From positions 1,221,897-1,285,896 of the forward strand of contig NZ_BLJO01000001.1 in the NCBI RefSeq assembly GCF_009932555.1: a stretch of DNA of 64,000 nt. The letters are read 5' to 3'. The notes under the pieces were generated by a model, which had not been told where the DNA came from, did no database searches, and saw nothing but the letters and a program-made list of their open reading frames with translations. This document shows positions 46,152 to 54,985 of this stretch, piece by piece. The stretch's first letter is position 1. Each line of letters opens with the position of its first letter. A program made the position numbers and the translations under genes. Source of the stretch: Steroidobacter agaridevorans. Its GTDB lineage: Bacteria; Pseudomonadota; Gammaproteobacteria; Steroidobacterales; Steroidobacteraceae.

Positions 46152-46940
46152 ATGTCAACCGTCACCACCAACATCGATTCCCGAGGCGTTGCGACGCTGA
46201 CTCTCAACCGCCCGGAAAAGCACAACGCGCTCGACGGCGCGACCATGGGCGAAATGGTTGAGGCGTTGACCCGGCTCGGCGGCGAGCCGAAAACGCGCGT
46301 CGTCGTGCTCACCGGCGCGGGTGCGAGTTTCTGTGCCGGCGCCGACATCGGTCACATGCGCTCGATGTTGAATTTTTCCGAAGAGCAGAACGTCGCCGAC
46401 GCGCAGGTGCTGGCGAAGCTGCTGCGCAAGCTCGATGAATTCGAGCTGCCCATCATCGCGCGCGTCAATGGCAATACGTTCGGTGGCGGCGTCGGCCTGG
46501 TGGCCTGCGCAGACATCGCAATCGGCGCCGCCACCGCGAAATTCGCATTGACTGAAGTGCGACTCGGCATCGTGCCCGCGGCGATCTCTCCTTACGTCGT
46601 CGAGGCGATCGGCAGCCGTCAGGCGCGACGTTTGTTTCTCACTGCAGCACCCTTCACGGCCGACGAAGCCAAAGAGCTGGGATTGCTGCATCTCACAGCG
46701 GCGCCCGAACAGCTCGATCAACTCGTCAACGAACAGATCGATCATTTGCTGCGTGGGGGGCCGCAGGCCGTGCGTGCGGCAAAACAGCTGGTGAAGCGTG
46801 TCGCGCACTTCCACGATCGCGACGTGCTTGGCGATGAAACGGCGCGCCTGCTGGCGCGTTTGCGCGTCAGTCCCGAGGGCAAGGAAGGCCTGTCGGCGTT
46901 TCTGGAGCGCCGCAAGGCGGGCTGGGTGCCACAGGAGTAA
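46152..46940 (+). CDS. liuC: Enoyl-CoA hydratase/isomerase, LiuC-type (methylglutaconyl-CoA hydratase)
   Basis: Crotonase-fold enzyme of 262 residues; start ATG at 46152 (an upstream ATG at 46089 is less likely). Oxyanion-hole motifs are GASFCAGADIGHMRSML near 65 and NGNTFGGGVGLVACADIAIG near 105; the catalytic Glu lies in LTEVRLGIVPAAISPYV. The last motif and length match LiuC/AUH hydratases acting on 3-methylglutaconyl-CoA in the leucine path, or the related geranoyl path. Its placement directly after isovaleryl-CoA dehydrogenase supports the leucine role. The carboxylase (LiuBD) that should act between the two enzymes is absent from the window. Confidence 0.8.
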   Translation: MSTVTTNIDSRGVATLTLNRPEKHNALDGATMGEMVEALTRLGGEPKTRVVVLTGAGASFCAGADIGHMRSMLNFSEEQNVADAQVLAKLLRKLDEFELPIIARVNGNTFGGGVGLVACADIAIGAATAKFALTEVRLGIVPAAISPYVVEAIGSRQARRLFLTAAPFTADEAKELGLLHLTAAPEQLDQLVNEQIDHLLRGGPQAVRAAKQLVKRVAHFHDRDVLGDETARLLARLRVSPEGKEGLSAFLERRKAGWVPQE

Positions 46941-47072
46941 TTGGCCACCGTTGTCTTAGTGAAACTGGCTGGCGGAACAACGCGCCGGCCGTAGATTTAT
47001 CGGTGTTTACCTCTTTGTGCAACGCAAAATTCGGGGTAACATCCGAGCCCTTTGAACAGGTCTGGGGAAGCC

Positions 47073-47834
47073 ATGCAGCTGGACGGAAAGCTAGTCGCCA
47101 TCACCGGCAGCGGTCGCGGCATCGGCCGCGCAATGGCGTTGGCGTTCGCTCAGAAGCGCGCGAACCTCGCGTTGATCGACCTCAATGCCGAGGACCTCGC
47201 CCAGACCAAAGCGCTGTGCGAATCCGCAGGCGTCCGCGCCGAAACCTATGTTTGTAACGTCACGCGCGAGCAGGAAGTCGAAAGCACGCTCGATCGGATC
47301 GTCAGCGACTTCGGCCGCCTCGAAGTGATGATCAACAATGCCGGCATCACCAAGGATGCGCTGCTGGTCAAAGTGCAGGACGGCAAGGTGGTCGGCAAGA
47401 TGTCCATGGATCAATGGCGCGCCGTCGTCGATGTAAATCTAACAGGCGTATTTCTAGGCGCGCGCGAAGCCGCTGCGCGCATGGCCACGCTGGGCAATGG
47501 CGGCGTCATCATCAGCACCTCGAGCATTTCCCGCGCCGGCAACATGGGCCAGTCGAACTACTCCGCCACCAAGGCCGGCGTAGTTTCCATGACCGTAGTG
47601 TGGGCAAAGGAGCTCGCGCGCTACGGCATCCGCACCGGCGCGATCGCTCCGGGCTTTACGCGCACCGAAATTCTCGACACGATGAAACCCGAGATGATCG
47701 AGCGCGCCGTCAATGCAGTGCCGCTGCGGCGCATGGCGGAACCGGCCGAAATGGCCCACGCCGCGATCTTCATCGCGGAGAACGATTATTTTTCCGGCCG
47801 CGTCATCGAAGTCGATGGCGGCCAGCGAATCTGA
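47073..47834 (+). CDS. Short-chain dehydrogenase/reductase (FabG-like)
   Basis: NAD(P)-dependent SDR of 253 residues. The cofactor motif is TGSGRGIGRAMAL (TGxxxGIG), NNAGIT follows near 88, the active site is serine in ISTSSISRAGN with YSATK (Tyr and Lys), and the C-terminus has DGGQRI. FabG-like 3-oxoacyl reductases share all of these. I chose ATG 47073 because GGGGAAG precedes it. It is followed by a second SDR after 20 bases and lies in the acyl-CoA cluster, so reduction or oxidation of a 3-hydroxyacyl-CoA is likely. Substrate is not set by sequence. Confidence 0.82.
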   Translation: MQLDGKLVAITGSGRGIGRAMALAFAQKRANLALIDLNAEDLAQTKALCESAGVRAETYVCNVTREQEVESTLDRIVSDFGRLEVMINNAGITKDALLVKVQDGKVVGKMSMDQWRAVVDVNLTGVFLGAREAAARMATLGNGGVIISTSSISRAGNMGQSNYSATKAGVVSMTVVWAKELARYGIRTGAIAPGFTRTEILDTMKPEMIERAVNAVPLRRMAEPAEMAHAAIFIAENDYFSGRVIEVDGGQRI

Positions 47835-47854
47835 AGAGCTGAGAAGGGGCAACC

Positions 47855-48622
47855 ATGAAGTTGAATGAAGTGCGAGCCGTCATCACGGGCGGCGCCTCGG
47901 GCCTGGGTCACGCAGTCGCGCAGCGGCTGATCGGCGCCGGCGGCAAAGTCACATTGCTCGATGTGAACGAAGCAGCGGGCCAGGCTGCGGCGCAAGCGCT
48001 CGGCAGCAGCGCGTTCTTTTCAACAGTGGATGTCACCAATGAGGCGGCCGTCGACGCCGCGGTCGCCAAGGCCAAGAGCGACATGGGAGGCTTGAATCTG
48101 GCGGTGAACTGCGCCGGCGTCGCCTGGCCCCGTCGTATCGTCAACAAGGAAGGCGCCATGCCCGGCGACTTCTTCCGCAAGGTGGTCGAGATCAATCTGG
48201 TCGGCACGCTGCTGGTCGCGAAAGCCGCCGCCGCGCAGATGGGCACCAACGCGCAGAACGAAGAAGGTGAGCGCGGCGTGATCGTGATGACCGCGTCGGT
48301 GGCCGCGTTCGACGGCCAGATCGGCCAGGTCGCCTACTCCGCGTCCAAGGCCGCCGTCGCCGGCATGACGCTGCCGATGGCGCGCGATCTTTCCACCGCC
48401 GGCATTCGCGTCATGACCATCGCTCCGGGCATCTTCAAGACGCCGATGATGGCGTCGCTGCCGCAGGAAGCGCAGGACTCGCTCGGCAAGCAAGTGCCGT
48501 TCCCGCCGCGCCTGGGCCGCCCTGAAGAGTACGCAGCGCTGGTCGCGCACATCTGCGAGAACTCGATGCTGAACGGCGAAGTCATCCGTTTGGACGGTGC
48601 GATCCGCATGGCGCCGAAATAA
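47855..48622 (+). CDS. 3-hydroxyacyl-CoA dehydrogenase type 2 (HSD17B10-like SDR)
   Basis: SDR of 255 residues, closest to the type-2 3-hydroxyacyl-CoA dehydrogenases (human HSD17B10), which oxidise 2-methyl-3-hydroxybutyryl-CoA in isoleucine breakdown. Motifs: [31 protein letters not shown], the insertion [21 protein letters not shown], serine in [23 protein letters not shown], and the characteristic [11 protein letters not shown]. The insertion [17 protein letters not shown] is family typical. Together with liuA and thiolase it would cover valine/isoleucine acyl-CoA steps. A 56-base gap leads to the ETF-QO gene. Confidence 0.87.
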   Translation: MKLNEVRAVITGGASGLGHAVAQRLIGAGGKVTLLDVNEAAGQAAAQALGSSAFFSTVDVTNEAAVDAAVAKAKSDMGGLNLAVNCAGVAWPRRIVNKEGAMPGDFFRKVVEINLVGTLLVAKAAAAQMGTNAQNEEGERGVIVMTASVAAFDGQIGQVAYSASKAAVAGMTLPMARDLSTAGIRVMTIAPGIFKTPMMASLPQEAQDSLGKQVPFPPRLGRPEEYAALVAHICENSMLNGEVIRLDGAIRMAPK

Positions 48623-48677
48623 GACTCGCGCATCAGAACGACAAGACGCGAGCGGACACAGCCCACGAGACTCAGCC

Positions 48678-50291
48678 ATGACCGAACGTGAAGTAATGGA
48701 ATATGACGTCGTGATCGTCGGCGCCGGCCCTGCGGGGTTGGCGTGCGCGATCCGGCTCAAACAACTCAAGCCCGATCTGAACATCTGCGTGCTGGAAAAG
48801 GCCTCGGCCGTGGGCGCGCATTCGTTATCGGGCGCGGTGCTGGAATCCGGCCCGCTCGAAGCGCTGCTGCCGAACTGGCGCACTGAGTACACCGGCATGA
48901 AAGTGCCCGCGGCCGAAGACGATGTGCGGCTGATGACGCGCACCGGCTCGTTCAAGCTGCCGAACTGGGCGGTGAACCTCTCGCCCATGAACAATCATGG
49001 CAATTTCATCGTCTCGCTCGGCCAGCTGACGCCCTGGATGGCGGCGCAGGCCGAGGCGCTCGGCGTCGATATCTTCCCGGGCTTCGCGGCCGCCGAAGCG
49101 GTGTTCGACGAGAACAGCGCCGTCAAGGGCGTGCGCATCGGCGACATGGGCATCGAGAAGAACGGCGAGCCTGGCCCGAACTACACACCCGGTGTGGAAA
49201 TTCACGCCGGCACGACCGTGCTCGCCGAGGGCTCGCGTGGCTCGATGTCCAAGCAGCTGATCGCCAAATACAACTTGCGCGATGGCATCGATCCGCCGAC
49301 GTTCGGCCTGGGCTTCAAGGAACTGTGGCAATTGCCGCCGGGCCGCGTGAAGCCGGGCCGCATCGAGCATGCGTTCGGCTGGCCGCTCGACACGGCAACG
49401 TATGGCGGCAGCTTCCTGTATCACCTCGACAACGATCGCGTGTACGTCGGCTACGTCGTGGGCCTGAACTACAAGGATCCGCGCCTGAAGCCGTTCGAGG
49501 CGTTCCAGCAGTTCAAGAATCATCCGCGCATCAAGCCGCTGCTCGAAGGCGGCGAAATCCTGGCTGCCGGCGCCCGCACGATTGCGGCGGGCGGCTATCA
49601 ATCGCTGCCGCGCCTCGACATGCCGGGCGCCATGCTGATCGGCGATGCGGGCGGCACGCTCAATGTCTTCAAGATCAAGGGCATTCACCAGGCGATCCGT
49701 TCAGGCACGCTGGCCGCGGAACACCTGGCCGAGCAAGGCAAGGCCGCCGGTTTCGATGCCCGCTGGCGGAACTCCGCTGGGCACCGTGAATTGCACTCGG
49801 TGCGCAACTTCAAGCCGGCGTTCAAGCGCGGGCTGTACTTTGCGATGGTCAATGCCGGTATCGAATCGCTGCTAAAGGGCAAGGTGCCCTGGACGCTGCG
49901 CAATACCGCGGACTGGTCGTCACTGGAGAAGCTGAGCGACTATGCTTCGCCGGATCGCGGTTGGGGCGATCGCACACTGCCGCCGCGCGACCGTCTGGCG
50001 TCGGTGTTCTTCGCCGGCAACGTCCACGACGAAGCGCAACCGGCGCACCTGAAGGTGCTGGACACGTCGATCTGCGTCACTCGCTGTACCAAGGAATATG
50101 GAAACCCTTGCCAGAACTTCTGCCCGGCCGGCGTGTATGAAATGGTCGATGACGGCCAGGGCGGCCGCCGTCTGCAGATCAACGCGGCGAACTGCGTGCA
50201 TTGCAAGGCGTGCGACATCAAGGACCCGTACGAGATCATCAACTGGACCACGCCGGAAGGCGGCTCCGGTCCGAACTACCAAAATATGTAG
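48678..50291 (+). CDS. etfD: Electron transfer flavoprotein-ubiquinone oxidoreductase
   Basis: Membrane-associated FAD/4Fe-4S protein, about 537 residues, passing electrons from ETF (reduced by acyl-CoA dehydrogenases) to ubiquinone. FAD motif DVVIVGAGPAGLACAIRLK near 10-28; the ubiquinone-binding and second FAD segments read GVEIHAGTTVLAEGSRG and MPGAMLIGDAGGTLNVFKIKG. The C-terminal cluster ligands are in CVTRCTKEYGNPCQNFCPAG and ANCVHCKACDIKDP. Start ATG at 48678 is preferred over MEYDVV at 48696; both are in frame. ETF alpha/beta genes are not in the window. It is a logical partner of isovaleryl-CoA dehydrogenase. Confidence 0.94.
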   Translation: MTEREVMEYDVVIVGAGPAGLACAIRLKQLKPDLNICVLEKASAVGAHSLSGAVLESGPLEALLPNWRTEYTGMKVPAAEDDVRLMTRTGSFKLPNWAVNLSPMNNHGNFIVSLGQLTPWMAAQAEALGVDIFPGFAAAEAVFDENSAVKGVRIGDMGIEKNGEPGPNYTPGVEIHAGTTVLAEGSRGSMSKQLIAKYNLRDGIDPPTFGLGFKELWQLPPGRVKPGRIEHAFGWPLDTATYGGSFLYHLDNDRVYVGYVVGLNYKDPRLKPFEAFQQFKNHPRIKPLLEGGEILAAGARTIAAGGYQSLPRLDMPGAMLIGDAGGTLNVFKIKGIHQAIRSGTLAAEHLAEQGKAAGFDARWRNSAGHRELHSVRNFKPAFKRGLYFAMVNAGIESLLKGKVPWTLRNTADWSSLEKLSDYASPDRGWGDRTLPPRDRLASVFFAGNVHDEAQPAHLKVLDTSICVTRCTKEYGNPCQNFCPAGVYEMVDDGQGGRRLQINAANCVHCKACDIKDPYEIINWTTPEGGSGPNYQNM

Positions 50292-50318
50292 CTCGAGCTT
50301 CGCGGCGGGTGCCTGAAT

Positions 50319-52271
50319 ATGGAACCCGCCGCGAAGCCGATCTGGACTCCCTCCCCCGAGCGCGTTCGCAAAGCCGCGCTCACCCGCTTCTCCCATTACG
50401 TGCAGGAGCGTTACAAAGCGCCCGTGCACGACTACGCATCGCTGCACCATTGGTCGGTGGAGTTTCCCGAGCACTTCTGGAACGCGGTATGGGATTTTTG
50501 CGAGATCCGCTGCTCGCAGAACGCGCACCAGATCGTCGACGGCACCCGCATGCCGGGCACTCAATGGTTCGTCGGCGCGCTGCTGAACTACGCCGAGAAT
50601 CTGATCCCCGTCGGCGACGATTCGATTGCCATCATCTTCCGCAACGAAAGCGGCGAGCGTCGCGAGCTGACGCGACGTGAGTTACGCAACGAGGTCGCCC
50701 GCGTCGCGGCCGGTTTGAAAGCGGCCGGCGTGAAGATCGGCGACCGCGTCGCCGGCTACTTACCCAACATTCCCGAAACCGTCATCGCCATGCTGGCCGC
50801 CACCAGCCTGGGCGCGATCTGGTCGTCATGCTCGCCGGACTTCGGCGCGAGCGCGGTCGTCGATCGCTTCGGGCAGATCAAACCACGCGTTCTGTTTGCC
50901 ACCGACGGGTATCAATACGCCGGCAAACGCATTGACTGCCTGCCGACCGTCGCCGCCGTATGCAAACAGATCTCCAGCATCGAGCGGGTCGTGCTCGTGC
51001 CTTACCTGAATGCCGATGCGAAGGCCGAACAAGTGCCGCATGGCGCGCTGTTCAAGCTGTTCGGCAAGGCTGGCGCTCCGCTGACATTCACGCAGCTGCC
51101 GTTCGAGCAGCCGGCATTCATTCTGTATTCCTCCGGCACGACCGGCGCGCCGAAGTGCATCGTGCACAGCGCCGGCGGCGCCCTGCTCCAGCAGATGAAA
51201 GAAAACATTCTGCATTCGGACATGGGCCCCGAGGATCGATATTTCTATTTCACGACCTGCGGCTGGGTGATGTGGAATGCGCTGGCCAGCGGCCTGGCCA
51301 CCGGCGCCACGATCGTGCTGTTCGACGGCGCGCCGTTGCAGCCGGATCCGAAAATCCTGTGGCGCGTGGCCTCCGAAGAACGCGTCACTATCTTCGGCAC
51401 CGGCCCGAGATTTCTGACGACCTGCGAGCAGCAGGGCCTGCGACCGCGCGAGGAGTTCGATCTGAGCGCGCTGCGGACGGTGATATCGACCGGCGCGCCG
51501 CTGAGCCCGACCAGTTATCGATACGTTTACCGGGACGTGCATCCCGACGTGCAGCTCTCCTCCATTTCCGGCGGCACCGACCTCATGGCGTGCTTCGGCG
51601 CTGCCTGCCCGGTGCTGCCCGTCTATGAAGGCGAGATTCAGGCGCTCGGCTTGGGCATGAAAGTCGAAATCTTCGACGAGGCTGGCAAGCCGCTCGTCGG
51701 TCAGCAAGGCGAATTGGTGTGCACCCGGCCCTTCCCGTCCGTGCCCGTCGGTTTCTGGGGCGACACGCAGACCGACCGTTTCGTGGCCACTTACTTTTCG
51801 CGCTATCCGAATGTCTGGTGGCATGGCGACCTTGCCACCGTCACCTCCCGAGGCAGCCTGATCGTGCACGGCCGCTCCGATGCCGTGCTGAACCCCAGCG
51901 GCGTGCGCATCGGCACGGCCGAGCTGTATCGTCAGCTGGAGAAGATCGAGGAGGTGGTCGAGTCGGTCGCCATCGCTCAGGAATATCGGGGCGATGTGCG
52001 CATCCTGCTGTTCGTCCGCCTCCGCGACGGCCTGACCCTCGACGAGCCGCTGCGCGACAAGATCTGCCGGACCATTCGCGACAACACCTCGCCGCGCCAC
52101 GTGCCGTCCAAGATCATCCAGGCGCCGGACCTGCCCAGAACGCTCAACGGCAAGCTGGTGGAGCTGGCGATCCGCGACGTAGTCCACGGCCGCACGCCCA
52201 AAAACCTCGCTGCCCTGGCCAATCCTGAAGCGCTGGACTTCTTCAAGCACCGGCCGGAACTGAAGGACTGA
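50319..52271 (+). CDS. aacS: Acetoacetyl-CoA synthetase
   Basis: ATP-dependent activation of acetoacetate to acetoacetyl-CoA, 650 residues. ANL-superfamily motifs: P-loop YSSGTTGAPKCIVH near 270, TCGWVMWNALASGLATGAT, SGGTDLMACFGAACP, the hinge HGRSDAVLNPSGVRIG and C-terminal lysine in RTLNGKLVE. The N-terminal ACS-type segment (YKAPVHDYASLHHWSVEFPEHFW) marks the acetyl/acetoacetyl group, and the overall length and WxxG pattern favour AacS over acetyl-CoA synthetase. It overlaps functionally with ScoAB. It starts 27 bases after etfD, probably in the same transcript. Confidence 0.92.
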   Translation: MEPAAKPIWTPSPERVRKAALTRFSHYVQERYKAPVHDYASLHHWSVEFPEHFWNAVWDFCEIRCSQNAHQIVDGTRMPGTQWFVGALLNYAENLIPVGDDSIAIIFRNESGERRELTRRELRNEVARVAAGLKAAGVKIGDRVAGYLPNIPETVIAMLAATSLGAIWSSCSPDFGASAVVDRFGQIKPRVLFATDGYQYAGKRIDCLPTVAAVCKQISSIERVVLVPYLNADAKAEQVPHGALFKLFGKAGAPLTFTQLPFEQPAFILYSSGTTGAPKCIVHSAGGALLQQMKENILHSDMGPEDRYFYFTTCGWVMWNALASGLATGATIVLFDGAPLQPDPKILWRVASEERVTIFGTGPRFLTTCEQQGLRPREEFDLSALRTVISTGAPLSPTSYRYVYRDVHPDVQLSSISGGTDLMACFGAACPVLPVYEGEIQALGLGMKVEIFDEAGKPLVGQQGELVCTRPFPSVPVGFWGDTQTDRFVATYFSRYPNVWWHGDLATVTSRGSLIVHGRSDAVLNPSGVRIGTAELYRQLEKIEEVVESVAIAQEYRGDVRILLFVRLRDGLTLDEPLRDKICRTIRDNTSPRHVPSKIIQAPDLPRTLNGKLVELAIRDVVHGRTPKNLAALANPEALDFFKHRPELKD

Positions 52272-52329
52272 ACCGAAAGCGCCGCTCCGGTACTATTGGC
52301 GCGACAGGACGATCCAAAAAGCTCGAGCA

Positions 52330-53442
52330 GTGCCCGACCACCCTACGCCCGCGACCACCGTCGCCGCCCTCTACGAAATCGAATGCGCCCGCCTCGGGTA
52401 TCGACGCGATCCCGTGCAGGAGCGCGTCGTCGCGCACCTGGACGATTTGCGGCAGCGATTGCTGGCGCCGCAGCCCAAAGGGGGCCTGCTCAAGGGCTTG
52501 CTGTCGTCGCGCAAGGAACACCAGCTGCAGAAAGGCCTGTACATCTGGGGCGGCGTGGGCCGGGGCAAGACCTGGCTGATGGATCTGTTCTATCAATCCC
52601 TGCCGTTCAAGGACCGCCAGCGCAGCCATTTCCATCGCTTCATGCAATCGGTGCACGACGAGCTGAAGAAACATCAGGAGCGCGCCGACCCGCTGGAGCT
52701 GATCGCCGAAAAGATCGCCAGGAAGACGCGCATCATCTGCTTCGACGAGTTCTTCGTGTCCGATATCGCGGACGCGATGCTGCTGGGCACCCTCTTCCGC
52801 GGCTTGTTCGATCGCGGCGTGACGCTGGTGGCCACGTCGAACGTGCCGCCCGACGATCTTTACAAAGAAGGTCTGCAGCGCGCGCGCTTTCTCCCGGCGA
52901 TCAAACTATTGAAAGAGAACACGCAAGTCATTCACGTCGACAGCAAAACGGACTATCGCCTGCGCCTGCTGGAAAAGGCGACGACCTGGTTCGATTCGCA
53001 CGACGCGAAGACTACCCCCGCGCTCGTCACTCTGTTCGAAGCGATGGCCGGCGAGCCTGGCGCCGTCGATGCGACGCTCACGTTGAATCATCGCCGCTTG
53101 CACGCGAAGCGCCACGCCGGCGATGTCATCTGGTTCACGTTTAAGGAGCTGTGCGACGGTCCTCGCGGCCAGGCGGACTACATCGAGATTGCCCGCTGCT
53201 ATCACACGGTGTTCGTCAGCGACATTCCCTCGCTCGGCGTCGAATCCGAGAATCAGACGCGCCGTTTCATCACGATGGTCGACGAGTTCTACGACCGCGC
53301 CGTCAAGATGATCGTTTCGGCCGAGAAGCCCGTGACCGACCTCTATCACGGCGCCAAGCTCAAATTTGAGTTCGAGCGTACGCAGAGCCGGCTGATCGAG
53401 ATGCAGTCGCAGGAATATCTGGCGCGGCCGCATCAGGCGTGA
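52330..53442 (+). CDS. zapE: Cell division ATPase ZapE (AFG1 family)
   Basis: AAA+ type ATPase of 370 residues, a Z-ring regulator that destabilises FtsZ polymers; its mitochondrial relative is AFG1/LACE1. Walker A GGVGRGKTWLMD near 76; Walker B IICFDEFFVSD near 136; sensor motifs TSNVPPDDLY and FLPAIKLLKENTQVIHVDS. C-terminal EYLARPHQA ending. Start is GTG at 52330, with CTCGAGC upstream and weak ribosome site. It is co-directional with aacS after 58 bases, but likely independent. In enterobacteria it sits beside rplM/rpsI; here it does not. Confidence 0.93.
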   Translation: MPDHPTPATTVAALYEIECARLGYRRDPVQERVVAHLDDLRQRLLAPQPKGGLLKGLLSSRKEHQLQKGLYIWGGVGRGKTWLMDLFYQSLPFKDRQRSHFHRFMQSVHDELKKHQERADPLELIAEKIARKTRIICFDEFFVSDIADAMLLGTLFRGLFDRGVTLVATSNVPPDDLYKEGLQRARFLPAIKLLKENTQVIHVDSKTDYRLRLLEKATTWFDSHDAKTTPALVTLFEAMAGEPGAVDATLTLNHRRLHAKRHAGDVIWFTFKELCDGPRGQADYIEIARCYHTVFVSDIPSLGVESENQTRRFITMVDEFYDRAVKMIVSAEKPVTDLYHGAKLKFEFERTQSRLIEMQSQEYLARPHQA

Positions 53443-53489
53443 GCGCAAACGCCACCGGCAACTTGCAGGTGGCGTCGCGGACCAAAAAA

Positions 53490-54908
53490 TCAGCCCGACA
53501 GAGCCATCGTCCGCTGCGGCATGAACTGCGCCTTGCGGCGCGTCTCGGCACTTTCCATCGCGCGGGCAGCGGCGCCCATGTCACCGCCCATCTCCATGAC
53601 ACGCGCAGTGAGCTGCCAGTTGGACGGGCTCGACGGCTTCAATTGAGTCCGCTCGGCAATCAGCGCTCGGGCGAGGCGGACCTGATCCGAACGCAGCGCC
53701 GATTCCACCAACGTGAGATGAATCAAATCGCGCTGCGCATTGCTGCCACCGAAGCGGTTCGCAATGGTTCGAATCGGCTGCAACTGACGCACCACTTCGG
53801 AATAGTTGCCCTCGGCGAATGCAACGAGCGCCTTAGCCAACGGCAGACCCACATCGCGCGTCATCATGGCGTTGGTATCCGAACCCGCGCACTTCTGCTC
53901 CATCGCCGCAATCGTCCGCTGCGCCAGGTCCATTCGCTGCGCGCCGACGAACGCCATGACCGCATGCGCATCGTTGAAGGCGTAATAAGCGTGATCGACG
54001 AACGGCTCCCAGCAACTGGCCAGCGTGCGCCAGCGATCGCCTACATCGACGCCGCGCAACTGCAAACGCCACAGCATCGCCGACGCGTCGAGCATTTCCA
54101 GCGGCACCTGTGAAGGCGCCGGCCGGATACGGCGGTCGTACAGATCGAGCACCTGAGCGACATTGCCCGCGTCGAGATGAAATAACCCAAGGTGCCACCA
54201 GTTGTGAAACGCCAGCCCGTTGTTGTCCGCCCAATCCCGCTCACGCGATGTGAGGAAATCGATGCCCTCGCGGATGCGCCCCTGCATCTCCATCACATGC
54301 GTCACGGCATGCACACCCCAAGCGTCGATCGGATTGATTTCAAGGGCGCGACGGCCGATGTCTTCGGCGCGCGAATACAACCCTGTCTCCTCCAAGCCGA
54401 ACGCATACATTCCGAGGACATAGTTGTAGCCGGGCGCGCTGGTGTCCCATTCGGGCAACACCTGGGCCACGCGATCGCGCAGCATGGTGCTGGCACCGTT
54501 GAAGAAATCGCCGACGTGCGCCACCTGCAGCGCCAGCAGATCCCGTGGATATTCCAACAGGATCTCGCCGTAACGACGCACCGAGCCGGCGAAATCGCCA
54601 TGCAACCAGGCACGCGCCGCGGCAGCATGCGCCCGCTCACGTTCGTTAGCCCGCCGACCCAACGATTCGATGGCTTCGATGCTCTCTGTCAGCAGTGGCG
54701 CCACCATGCGGTCGGTTGCCATGATCATCAGCCCGGCGCGCAGACAATGCCCCATGGCGAAGCCCGGATCGCTGTCCAGCGCGGCCTGAATCGTGGCCAA
54801 CGGGTCGAGCCGGTAGCTCACCGACAGTTCCAGCGCCTGCTCGAACTGCGCCAGCTGTGCGGTGCTGCGGGTGGAAACCGGGCAACCGCGCGAATCTCGA
54901 AGCGACAT
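53490..54908 (-). CDS. TTC38-family tetratricopeptide-repeat protein
   Basis: About 472 residues from the ATG at 54908, where AGGAGG (on the minus strand) gives an excellent ribosome site; the frame is open into the divergent gene. The protein is nearly all helical repeats resembling TTC38: YRLDPLATIQAALDSDPGFAM, RANERERAHAAAARAWLHGD, ALEINPIDAWGVHAVTHVME, ADNNGLAFHNWWHLGLFHLD, HAYYAFNDAHAVMAFV. TTC38 proteins occur from bacteria to humans with unknown biochemical role. The conserved HNWWH and AHAVMAF motifs are visible. It is divergent from the SARP-type regulator, which also has a TPR tail; only 77 bases separate them, so co-regulation is likely. Confidence 0.82.
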   Translation of the reverse strand: MSLRDSRGCPVSTRSTAQLAQFEQALELSVSYRLDPLATIQAALDSDPGFAMGHCLRAGLMIMATDRMVAPLLTESIEAIESLGRRANERERAHAAAARAWLHGDFAGSVRRYGEILLEYPRDLLALQVAHVGDFFNGASTMLRDRVAQVLPEWDTSAPGYNYVLGMYAFGLEETGLYSRAEDIGRRALEINPIDAWGVHAVTHVMEMQGRIREGIDFLTSRERDWADNNGLAFHNWWHLGLFHLDAGNVAQVLDLYDRRIRPAPSQVPLEMLDASAMLWRLQLRGVDVGDRWRTLASCWEPFVDHAYYAFNDAHAVMAFVGAQRMDLAQRTIAAMEQKCAGSDTNAMMTRDVGLPLAKALVAFAEGNYSEVVRQLQPIRTIANRFGGSNAQRDLIHLTLVESALRSDQVRLARALIAERTQLKPSSPSNWQLTARVMEMGGDMGAAARAMESAETRRKAQFMPQRTMALSG

Positions 54909-54985
54909 GTCGTTCCTCCTGGGTTGTGGAACATATTTGTAGGCCCTCTGCGTGAGCTGAAAGTCTCGACAGCCGTGAAAAATGC

